Part shown: positions 1 to 8,900 of the stretch, piece after piece
Layout of the letters: each line of letters starts with the position of its first letter
Position numbering within the stretch: position 1 is the stretch's first letter
DNA from: Deltaproteobacteria bacterium
GTDB taxonomy: Bacteria > Myxococcota_A > SURF-8
Reading direction: 5' to 3'
Length of the DNA stretch: 11,817 bases
Assembly: GCA_029570245.1 (NCBI GenBank)
Contig: JAKQSH010000220.1
Location: 1 to 11,817, forward strand
Notes under the pieces: model-generated
Told to the model about the DNA's origin: nothing
Database searches by the model: none
What the model saw: only the letters and a program-made list of their open reading frames with translations
Program-made: the position numbers and the translations under genes

Positions 1-495
1 GAACGGGTCGTAATCGTGATCGACCTGCTGATTGTCCGGGTCGGCATCCCCGTCTGGTTCGTCTTCATCGGGCGGGTTGTCCATTTCACAGCGCAGGCAA
101 TCTTCCGAGCAATGATATTCCGGGCCGCATGACAGCGGATCGGAAGGATCGCAGATGCAGTTCTCGTTAAGGTCTGTTTCCTTTTCAGGCTCTATTTCGC
201 TGTCGGTTTCCCGGTCGATTTCCCTGTCGCCGTCAACTGGTTGATCCTGATCAATCTCAGTATCAGAACTTTCAGCGTCAGTTTCTCTGTCGCCGTCTTC
301 GATGGCGTCGGAATCTCCGTCGCCGGACCCGGCATCGGATTCAGTGTCTTTTTCAGTGTCGCCGTCGTTGATGGAATCGCCGTCGTGGTCCGCTCCCGAC
401 AGGTCTCCATCGGCTGTCGAGCCCGTACCGCCGTCTGTGCAGGCAACAAGAAGAGTCATAAACAATGCAATGTACAAGAAACGTATGGAATTCAT
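1..495 (-). CDS. Acidic, cysteine-containing lipoprotein (5' part, runs off left edge)
   Basis: The frame is open from an ATG at 495 through position 1 with no stop, giving 165 residues and an incomplete C terminus. Residues 1-19 form a lipoprotein signal: a short basic start (Arg5), a hydrophobic stretch, and the lipobox LVAC with Cys19. Thr at +2 would suit outer-membrane sorting if enterobacterial rules apply. Residues 31-110 are an acidic linker (34 of 80 are Asp or Glu by hand count) with repeated DGD. Residues 113-137 form a cysteine module beginning CICDPSDPLSCG that matches a module in the upstream lipoprotein (2870-531). A second acidic stretch follows to the edge. A GAGGT element at 510-506 lies 10 nt before the ATG. 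The gene begins 35 nt after the preceding stop with no terminator between, so it is probably co-transcribed. Function is unknown; the linker probably holds an unseen C-terminal domain away from the membrane. Confidence 0.9.
   Translation of the reverse strand, partial: MNSIRFLYIALFMTLLVACTDGGTGSTADGDLSGADHDGDSINDGDTEKDTESDAGSGDGDSDAIEDGDRETDAESSDTEIDQDQPVDGDREIDRETDSEIEPEKETDLNENCICDPSDPLSCGPEYHCSEDCLRCEMDNPPDEDEPDGDADPDNQQVDHDYDPF
172..414 (-). repeat. Low-complexity Asp/Glu-coding tract of the second lipoprotein
   Basis: GAC-GGC-GAC and GAA-ACC-GAC type codons recur and encode DGD, DTE and RETD units. On the plus strand this appears as repeated gtcgccgtc-like words. It explains the apparent plus-strand open frames here, which are not genes. 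Confidence 0.75.
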
Positions 496-530
496 TTTGC
501 AGAGTACCTCACTGCCTTTTTCGCTAACCT

Positions 531-2870
531 TTACGGCTGCGTGAAATCAAAATCAATACCGCCGACATCCTTCAGCGCTGGCGTCGGAGATTCGGCCTGA
601 ACCTGAACCGCCGTCGGAGTGGATTCTCCTCCCAGTATTTCCTCATCCAGAATCATACCTTCAGGGCTCTCAAGCCAGGCTTTGATGTAATAATTGCCCG
701 TTTCGAGCTGGTCAAGGAAATATTGCGCGGTTTCGGTTTCCACATCGTAACGCAGCACCGTTTCAGGTCTGTCGAATACCGGAGCCGTGAAGCTGCTGTT
801 GTAGTATGCCTGCACGTAGAACATTCCCTGCGCCAGCTGATCCTGAGTATACGATATCGTACCGGAGATTGAACCTACCCAGGGTTGCGGAGTGTCGAGA
901 TAAATATCAATGTCAAAATCTTTCTGGCGCATTTCCACCGATATTACAGTCTCGCTCGGACCCGGCAGTGCCACTACTGGCTGGCCGTAGACTTCCGTTT
1001 CGTATTTCAGCCAGTAGGTTTTGGCTTCGACATTGCGTATTTCGTAATCGAAACCGTTCGGGCCTGTGTTGGAAATGCGCGCCGTTCCGACTTCGTATTT
1101 CGACTGATAATCGGCGTAGAGTTTTACCTCTTTCGGGAACGATCCGTCCGAGTAGAATTCGGGGTAGTGAACGCTGCCGACTACCGAACCGAAAGAGCTG
1201 TCTTCATAACCGGCGAAGAGTTTCTCGTTTTCGTAGTGCAACTGAGCCGGGTTTGCCAGGTTAATTACGCGCGGGTTCGGTTTGTAATCGTATTCGGTGT
1301 TTTCTCCATGATAAATTACCGCACGCAGATAATAGCTTACGCTGGTGTGCGTGCTGCCCGGATTCAGATCGGTAAAGGCGAAATATCTCAGGTCGCCCTG
1401 CTGATTTTCCGGGAAAAGTTCAGCTGTTTTCTGCACCAGCCAGCCTGACGATCCCATTTTCAGCAATTCCACTTCGATGAAATCATCGTCGTATGCCGGG
1501 TCTATTTTAACTGTGCCGCTGATGCTGCCGAGTTCGGGATTGGGAACTCCGATAAAGAAATTGATGCCGTCAACGTAGGTTTCATCCTGCGACTGATAGC
1601 TGATGCTGACGGGGTTCGAATGATAGGCGCTTTCTTCTCCAGGCAGATGTATTGCCGAAATTCTGACGATTTTTTCGCCTTCGGACAGCTGGAAAAGATG
1701 GTAGTTAACTTTGTATTCTCCACCTGTATATTGAGGTGAAAGATTGGAACTCTGCGACTCAAGCACTTCGCCCAGCGTTTCGTGGATGTAGTAACTTTTT
1801 ACTACATATGTAAGACCGGCGAGCGCCGCCGAAGTTGTCAGAGTGCCGCTTATGCGTCCTATGTTCTGCGTGGCTCCGTTCCAGACACACTGACCATGCG
1901 CCGGATCGCAGGCGAATCCTGTTACTGTGCAGTCGCTGTCTTCGCAGCAGCCGTCTTCGGTATGCTGCGGTTCGCACATCCCGGTAACCGAACTGCAGAA
2001 ATAGCCGCCTTCGGGGTGCTGTCCGCCGGGGCCGTTGCAATCCTCGCAGCTGTTGCATGGCGGTGGAGCTTCTTCTTCAGCATCGCCGTCGATCCACACG
2101 CACATGCCGCCTTCACAGGACAGCGACGCTCTTTTGTATTTTCTGAAACAATCATTGTCGTTCAGGCATTCGTAATCGCAGTAGGTGCTGCTGGTGTTGC
2201 AGTACCAGTGATCCGGGCAGCCGATAGGATTGCTGCATGAGACTTCGTCGCGCGTGCAGCAGCCGCTTTCCACATCGCAGGCCGCATCCGGCGGGCAGGC
2301 TTCGTGTCCGATGTTCATGTCAACGTCGTTTTCGGAATCGAAGCCCCAGCATTTCGGCAGACCGTTTTCGCACATAATATTCTCGCTGTCGGACGACTCC
2401 GTCTGGTCGCCGTCCGTGCTTTCTGGCTGGCACCGGCAGCCGTCGCAATAATAGCCATCCCCGCACGAATACGGGTCAGCCGGATCACAGGTGCAGGATT
2501 CTTCAAGTTCGGGGTCGGTCTCGAATTCGGGAACGTCAACATCGCCGTCGCTGTTGTCGTAGTCGAAATCAATGTCGCTGTCTTCTTCATTATCGCTTGT
2601 GTCGCCATCTGGAGTATCACCGTCACTGGAATCGCCGTCCGTGTTTTCCGACATTTCCATATCGGAGTCTCCATCGCCCGGACATCTGCATTCGCAGTCG
2701 ATGATATAACAGCCCGGGTCGCATTTGATGTCGCAGGTTTCCACTTCGACGATTTCGATGTCTCCGTCCGCTTCGACGCCGCCGGATGAACATGCCGCAG
2801 AAAACGCCGAAAATACGGCTGCGATAATAAACAGACGCAGCAGTGCGCCGCAAAGATTCTGTCTGCTCAT
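531..2870 (-). CDS. Lipoprotein with acidic linker, cysteine-rich modules and four SGT beta-repeats
   Basis: The protein has 779 residues. Residues 1-27 are a lipoprotein signal ending in SAAC (Cys27; Ser at +2), so it is probably anchored in the outer membrane. Cysteine-rich stretches lie at about 46-62, 126-147 and 167-330; the 126-150 module starts CTCDPADPYSCG and recurs in the next gene. Between them, residues 66-115 are an Asp-rich DGD linker. From residue 336 to the end there are four units of about 105-115 residues, each opening with G-x-[IV]-x-G-[TS] (near 338, 448, 561 and 666) and rich in alternating hydrophobic and aromatic residues. They look like small beta-sandwich domains of the carboxypeptidase-regulatory or Ig type, but I cannot name the family. 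The start is set by AGGAGG at 2880-2875, which lies inside the last codons of the upstream gene. The 1-nt gap implies translational coupling to the giant protein. It is probably a surface partner of that protein; no catalytic motif is seen. Confidence 0.95.
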   Translation of the reverse strand: MSRQNLCGALLRLFIIAAVFSAFSAACSSGGVEADGDIEIVEVETCDIKCDPGCYIIDCECRCPGDGDSDMEMSENTDGDSSDGDTPDGDTSDNEEDSDIDFDYDNSDGDVDVPEFETDPELEESCTCDPADPYSCGDGYYCDGCRCQPESTDGDQTESSDSENIMCENGLPKCWGFDSENDVDMNIGHEACPPDAACDVESGCCTRDEVSCSNPIGCPDHWYCNTSSTYCDYECLNDNDCFRKYKRASLSCEGGMCVWIDGDAEEEAPPPCNSCEDCNGPGGQHPEGGYFCSSVTGMCEPQHTEDGCCEDSDCTVTGFACDPAHGQCVWNGATQNIGRISGTLTTSAALAGLTYVVKSYYIHETLGEVLESQSSNLSPQYTGGEYKVNYHLFQLSEGEKIVRISAIHLPGEESAYHSNPVSISYQSQDETYVDGINFFIGVPNPELGSISGTVKIDPAYDDDFIEVELLKMGSSGWLVQKTAELFPENQQGDLRYFAFTDLNPGSTHTSVSYYLRAVIYHGENTEYDYKPNPRVINLANPAQLHYENEKLFAGYEDSSFGSVVGSVHYPEFYSDGSFPKEVKLYADYQSKYEVGTARISNTGPNGFDYEIRNVEAKTYWLKYETEVYGQPVVALPGPSETVISVEMRQKDFDIDIYLDTPQPWVGSISGTISYTQDQLAQGMFYVQAYYNSSFTAPVFDRPETVLRYDVETETAQYFLDQLETGNYYIKAWLESPEGMILDEEILGGESTPTAVQVQAESPTPALKDVGGIDFDFTQP
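534..1865 (-). repeat. Four diverged tandem domain repeats (SGT repeats) within the lipoprotein
   Basis: Four protein-level repeats begin IGRISGT, LGSISGT, FGSVVGS and VGSISGT at roughly 110-residue spacing. The DNA is well diverged, so the repeats are old and not slippage-prone. Later parts of each unit share a YY/AxY pattern, as in SYYLRAVIY, MFYVQAYY and NYYIKAWLE. Confidence 0.7.
2526..2675 (-). repeat. DGD low-complexity linker tract of the first lipoprotein
   Basis: The tract encodes residues 66-115, dominated by Asp, Gly, Ser and Glu, with DGD repeated five times. Similar acidic repeats bind calcium in some families, such as thrombospondin type 3 repeats, but no exact repeat consensus is visible here. 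A flexible linker is the simpler reading. Confidence 0.7.
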
Positions 2871-2928
2871 CCTACCTCCTCTGTGCCGTTGCGCCGCTTG
2901 AAAGCATCTGCAAATTCTGTCTGGTCAT
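2845..2928 (-). repeat. Imperfect direct repeat spanning the gene junction
   Basis: The minus strand has ATGACCAGACAGAAT from 2928 and ATGAGCAGACAGAAT from 2870, matching 14 of 15 bases. Each is followed by a GCGGCGCA word, at different distances. The copies are 58 bp apart, so they are read in different frames: the first encodes MTRQN near the end of the giant protein and the second MSRQN at the start of the lipoprotein. Confidence 0.6.
2871..2880 (-). promoter_or_regulatory. Shine-Dalgarno embedded in the upstream stop region
   Basis: Read on the minus strand, the last codons of the giant gene are AGG AGG TAG, followed by one base and the ATG of the lipoprotein. The AGGAGG (2880-2875) therefore serves both as the Arg-Arg C terminus of one protein and as a perfect ribosome binding site for the next. 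The spacing to the ATG is 4 nt, a little short. A ribosome that terminates here is placed directly on the next start. Confidence 0.85.
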
Positions 2929-5900
2929 GTTTGCGATGTCAGGTCTGTTTCCAATAAGGCTGTTAGAATCATCGACGGCATCCATTGCGCAGCGGAAGCC
3001 GATGCTGTCACCGTATGAATCCGGCGAGTAGGCGTCGCGTATCGAACCGGAAACGTTCTCGTACTCGAAGGAGCCGCCGCGAACGACCTTGCGATAACAC
3101 TCGGCGTAGCAGTCTCTGCGTGTTCGGACACCGGATGCGGCTTTGCCTGGCGCAGAAATGATGTCGGTGACTTCGGCCAGGCAGGCGTCCTGGCAGGTTT
3201 CCATGCCTTCCGGCCCATACGGATTGATGCTGTAGTCGATTGCGTCATAGGGCGCGTACCAGTCTGACACCCACTCCGAAACGTTGTTGAACATGTTGTA
3301 AAGGTTGTTGCGACAGCTCAGAGCCGGGCCGTGATTCTCGAAGACCGGTGCAGTATCGCCGAGGCTGTACAGGTCGTTGCTGTACTTCCGGGTAAGTCCG
3401 ATGGTGTCCAGTCCGGCATATGAATTCTGTGCCGCGAACTCCCATTCGACTTCGCTCGGCAGGCGTTTGCCCTGCCATGCGCAATACTGCTGGGCCATGT
3501 CCCATGTTACATTAAGCACCGGGTAATCTTTGTATTTTTCGTTGAAAAGATAATCGTTGCGGGTGCGCGAAGCATAGCCGTCTTCCTCCGGCTCATCGCA
3601 GGCTCCGTCCGCCACGCAGGCCAGATACTGCTCGTTGCTTACTTCCGTGGCGTCGATGGAGAACGGCGCGACATCTACAAGCTGTGCATTCGCTCCGCGT
3701 CTGGCGATGGACGAAGCCGAGCCGGGCGCGTAAATCCTGCCGCCGGAGAAGTCAACCATGGTCGCGATGCGCGCCTGTCTGTTCTCGTAATCTTTGCAGT
3801 CGTTGCCCTCGCAGGCGCAGACGTTGTAACGATACTGATCGAAATCGGACCATTTGCCGGCCAGAGTATAGGCGACAACCGAAACATAATATGTTCCGCC
3901 GATGTCCAGGTTGTATTTCCACGAATGCTGCAGATCGGTGACGCTGGCGCTGGCGGGCGCATATGTGACGTTGTAGCCTGAACCTGCCGCAGTGTTGGAG
4001 TCGGTGCAGATCAGCGTGTTGTTGTTGCACTTGCCGTCGGACGGCAGCAGCGGATCAAGCGTGTCCTCGAAACCTGTCCATGTATCGCAGTTGCTCTGAC
4101 ACTTGTCTGGAATGCGTCCGGCGCTGTCGAAAACGCTGAAGCTGTAGCCGTAGATTCCGCTGTAGGTCGGCGGGTCGGCGATGGTGAATTCCGGCTGGTA
4201 GGCGTTGGGGATTGTGTTTGGAATCACCGATGATCCGTCGATTGTGGTGTCTGTACAGTATACCACCGCTTCGTCCGAGTGTGTGGCGCTGGTTAGGACC
4301 GGTGCTTCTATCGTGTCGAAATCTATCTGAATCTGTACGCAACGTGCGGATTTTGTGTTGAAACCGGTGACGTTTCCGGCTGCGTCCTGTCCGACTACGC
4401 AGAAATGTTTGATGCCGTAGCCGATGCCTTCGCCGGTGGTGTAGTCCGCGAAAAGTTCCGTAGTTTCCGTTCCGCCGGGATAAGGATAAATGTCGGCGGC
4501 AGTAATTCCTTCGAAGTGATTTGTGAGCTTATAATAATATTTCACGAACGGGGCGCGGTTTTCAGGCGCCGGAGGTTCGCTGGATTGCGGCTGCTGTTCC
4601 GCCCACTGGAAATAAATGGTGCGGTCGAAGACCCATGCCGGAGCTTCAGCCATGCTGGTGCCACCGTCCGCCGGATTGTCGTTGTAGGCGGTAAGAGATG
4701 GAATTGTGGGTGCAGTATAATCAATGCCGATCATGCGTGCCGTGCCTGAAGTGCGCTCCCACGGCTGAATTCCGGCATCGGAGCTGTAATCGTGTTGATC
4801 TTTGGCTGTGCCGCACCAGTAATAGCGTCCGGCTGCAAGCCCGCTGGGACCGGCCACGGTTTCCCATGTCGCGGTAAGCGCCGAACCTTCTTCGATTGTT
4901 CCGATGTAGGCGCTCTCCGCAACTGTGGCAGTGCCGTTGCTGCCGTCGCAGTATGGTTTGTCCACCAGACGGAACTTGTAAGAGACGGTGTCGCCGTTAT
5001 CGACGTAATTGTCGCCGGTCTGATTGGGGTCTTTGGCTCCGGCAAGCTTCAACGTCGGGGTGCGGTCGTTGGTCCATGTATTCGCAGCCGGGGTGTTTGG
5101 CTGCGGTTCTCCGGGTTGAGAAGACACGTGGAAGGTGAGCGCAGCTTCCGCTTCCACGTCGCCGTACTGGTTTTCAGTCCAGCTGGTTGTGATGCCGCTG
5201 GAGTCCTGGATGAGAATTGATATTCCGTTGGCCTGCTGGTCGCCGTACCAGTCGTTGCTGGCCAGTGCTGTCCAGGCGAAGGTGATGGTGAAGAGGTTGC
5301 CGGCTTCAATGGTGTTGCACATCGTCGGATAGACGGCTACGTAACGGTTGCCGCCCAGATTCTGATTGTTGAGGCGTTCCTGGAAAACTCCGGTGTCGCG
5401 GTTCCATTCGAAATAGCCGCGACCGCCTGTCCACAGCGGGTCCTGCGCGGCCTTGTATGAGACGCGCACCAGCACGCTTGAAATGTCGGCGGCGCCACTC
5501 TTGTCTTCAATGACGATGGTTGCGGTCTGAATGTCGCTGGCCGCCATGTTGTCTTCGTTGCCGTTGACTTTGAGCATCGGCTTGTTAAGCGCTTCCTGCC
5601 CTTTGCTGAAGACCACGTAAGGCGCCTGCACGCGCGGTTTGTACGGAGGTTTGACGGGAGTGCTCCAGGGCGTCAGTGCCGTTTCGATGCCTTCGCCGTT
5701 TCTGGCTTTCACCGCGAAGCAGTAGAACAGACTCGGATTGAGTCCGGTCGAACCGGTTGCGTCGTCGTCGAATTCCCAGTAGCTGCCGGCGAACCATGAT
5801 TCGGTTGTACTGCTGCCATATCCGTATGCCGGATTGTAGGTTGTGCTTAGCCAGCCCTGATAGCTCTGGGCGTTCGCGCAGTCGCCCGATTGCGGCGCGG

Positions 5901-8900
5901 AGTGCCAAGCCACGGCGAACTGCGTGCCGGCGGTGTTGGCTCCTTCGTCGAACTGCACCCAGATTGAATCTTCATCGAGGTCGGTCCCGGTTTTTACTAT
6001 GGCAGTCGGGGCTACGCCCAATGGATATGTGTTTGAAGCGTCGTTGCCGGGAATCACCGCCAGCGTGTAGCGTGGAATTCCAGGCGGTCTGGTGTTGTAA
6101 TCACACAGCAGTGAGCTGCATGAAAGCGCTCCGATATAGCCGGTGCAGTCAGTGCTGCCGGCGCAGGCCGCCCGGCCGAGCCAGTCGGTGCAGTTGCGGT
6201 CAGCGGCCTTGGCGTCGCAGACTTTTATGCGCACTGCTCGGAATGCGTTGCCCGGCTTTACTCCGGCGATGTTCATGTCGGCGAATGTGCCGGTGCTGGT
6301 GGCAAGACCGTTGTCGTAGTTGGCGTCAATGTCCGGCTGATCGTCGTTGACGCGCGCCCGCGCCGTAACGTCTCCGAACCCTTCGGTTACGGTTGCCGTG
6401 TTGTCTGTGCCGGACGAATAGTTGCCGAGAGCGTCTATGGCGTCGAGGTGGAATTTGTATGACGAACCCTGGTCGGTAATGGCGTCCCAGCTGATTCTTA
6501 TTGTTTTGAACGATGCCGCTGTCACGTTGGAAAGTCCGAAAGCCGGAGCGGTCGGTGCTTTGAAGTCGCGGGCGTTCAAATCGTTAAGCGAGCCGCGCGA
6601 ATTTGCCACCAGCGGCTTGAGTGAGACGTTGTCGAAATACGCCGCAGTGTTGTCCAGCGCCAGACCCATGAAAATATAGGGGCCGTTGGTCGGAGCCGGA
6701 TCGGATGCCGAAGCGGACCACATCAGCTTGTTGTCGATGTATCCGAATGCGTTGTCTCCAAGAACCAGGATTTTTATGTCGTACCAGAGCGAAGCGTTCA
6801 TGTTGAATTCTCTGGATGTCGCCGCACTGGTTCCCTGAACGAAAGATGTCATTACACCGGAAACATTCTGGCCGATTTTCCAGCATGGATACACACCGCG
6901 ATACAGGAACGGTATGTTGACTCCGTTGGAACCTGAGACTTTCATGGCCTTGAGGTGATAGAGATAATTCGGTCCGGGAGTGTAGCCCTGGAAGTATATG
7001 GCGCCAGATGTGTACCCCGACTCCAGCGTAAGCAACTGCGAAGAGGTTTCCCATACGCCGGAACCGCTTACAGCCCATTGCGGGTCTTTGGTGTAATTGA
7101 AATCGGTGAAGCCGTCGAAGAAACCGTTGACGGGCCAGTATTCGCCGGAACCGTCTTTTTCTCTCATCGGAACGACATAATCCGAGCCTCCCACCACCGC
7201 CCAGCTGAGGCTGAGATATTTTCCTCCGCTGTCGCTTTGTTCGGTTATGTCGATAATCCCTGGCGTAGACGGTGCGGTGCGGTCGATTGTTGTGATGGCC
7301 GGCTGGCTTTCATCCCATGTCGCCACAGGTGTCTGCGGTATGCCGCCGATTGTTGCGCGGGCTTTTACGCGGAAGCGGTAGACGGTCGAATCCTGCGCGT
7401 TTATTGTTATGCCTGTAGGTCCGCCGAAATCCAGATACGATGCCCAGGCAAGGTTGGCGTCCGATGTGAAAGTACCGTCGGTTTTAAGATAAAGGTTTGC
7501 CTCAGGCCCGACTGAAGACATGTTCTGAATGAGGTACTGGGTGTTTTCCGGCTGCCCGGTAAGAATGATCGAAAGCTGAATATGCGCCAGATCGGAATTC
7601 AGTGCTGTGTCTTTTACGTCGTAATAGCTCAGTGTCGGGTTGCCGAGAGTCCAGTTGATGCGGTTGTAATAGTCGTCGTCGTAAGCTTCGCCGGAAATGC
7701 TTCCGGCTTCATTTGTGAACGTAATCGAGCCCTGATTGTTGACTTTGAATACGTTGAACTGATCTGGATCGGGCGTGCCTGACGAATACTCGAACGTTAC
7801 CTGGTTGCAAGTGATGTTCTGGGAGTTGCTGACCGTCATCATGGCGAAAGGCGCGCTTTCGTTTGAATTTCTGAAGGTGCAGCGGTTCAGTGCGCTGGTT
7901 GCGTTGATGGTTGCATCCGATTTTATCTGCAGACCGTGGCTGTCCAGTCGCTCGAATACCGTCAGAGTCGAATTGATTTCGCCTTTGACCGCTTCGAATG
8001 AATAGTAATGGTTAGAGGCGTCGGATGTTACAACTGCATAATTTGAAACGGAACCGGTGGATGAGAACTTGCCGTTGACCACGATACTTCCGGCATCCCC
8101 CATAACAACCCGGTTACCCGCGGAAACCATCAGCTCTCCACCCAGTTCGATCTGAAGTTGTTTTTGAACCGTAAGATCACCGGAGAACGAAATCTGGCCG
8201 CCGTCCACGAAGAGTTTGTAAAGCGGTTGAGTCGTGGAAATTGTGGCGCTTCTGGCTGCCGCAGTACCGTCAACGTAGAATTCCGGCCCCTGACCGTTGA
8301 TGGTGCTTGAGAAGTTCAGATTTCCGAAGGCGCGCAATTTGGAACTCACTGCGTTCCATGGTGATGGGTAGTCGATTTTAATGCTGCTGGCAGAGATTGT
8401 CATTGTACCTCTGCCGACGGCTTCATAGCCGGTGGTGATGGTACTGGAATAGATTTCGACATTAGGACTGGTGATCGTTAATGCTCGGTCAACATTGACA
8501 TATGACGAGTTGGAGAGACTTAATACCGCACTCCCGGCGACTTCCATGTCCCAGCCTGAATCGTCCAGGTTGTTGCTCATTGATATAAGTGCATTGTCGA
8601 GCGTAATGCTTGAGTTTCCAAGAAGCTGAATGCCTTTTGTTCCTCCTGCCACCGGAACTTCTATCGGCGTGCCGCCGCTGTCTATGTCGGGCTGCAGAAG
8701 TATACTGCCGTTTTTAAGGGAAATGGCAGCGGTGTCACGCAGAGTTATGGGCGTCGCCGCTGCGCTGTGACCGCGTACGATAACGCTTGAAAGAATATTG
8801 TCGCCGATTATCTCGCTGTCATTGCTCATCACCAGACTGTATTCGACTCCGATCTTGTTGTCGGTGAGGTTGATCGTTCCGCCGCTGATATCCATCGTTT

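Noticed and set aside
241..600. Plus-strand open frames of 119 and 80 residues near the left end
   Set aside because: They are antisense to the second lipoprotein's signal and DGD linker, which has a lipobox, a start and a continuous frame.
2304..2789. Plus-strand open frame of 161 residues, rich in Val, Ala and Ile, resembling a membrane protein
   Set aside because: It is antisense to the acidic linker and cysteine modules of the lipoprotein; GAC/GAA codons read backwards as Val/Phe/Ile codons. No ribosome binding site.
2980..3200. Possible variable region of a diversity-generating retroelement (lectin-fold FGE-like C terminus)
   Set aside because: No reverse transcriptase or template repeat is visible in the window, and no near-copy of the terminal segment was found. 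It would need a search of the wider genome.
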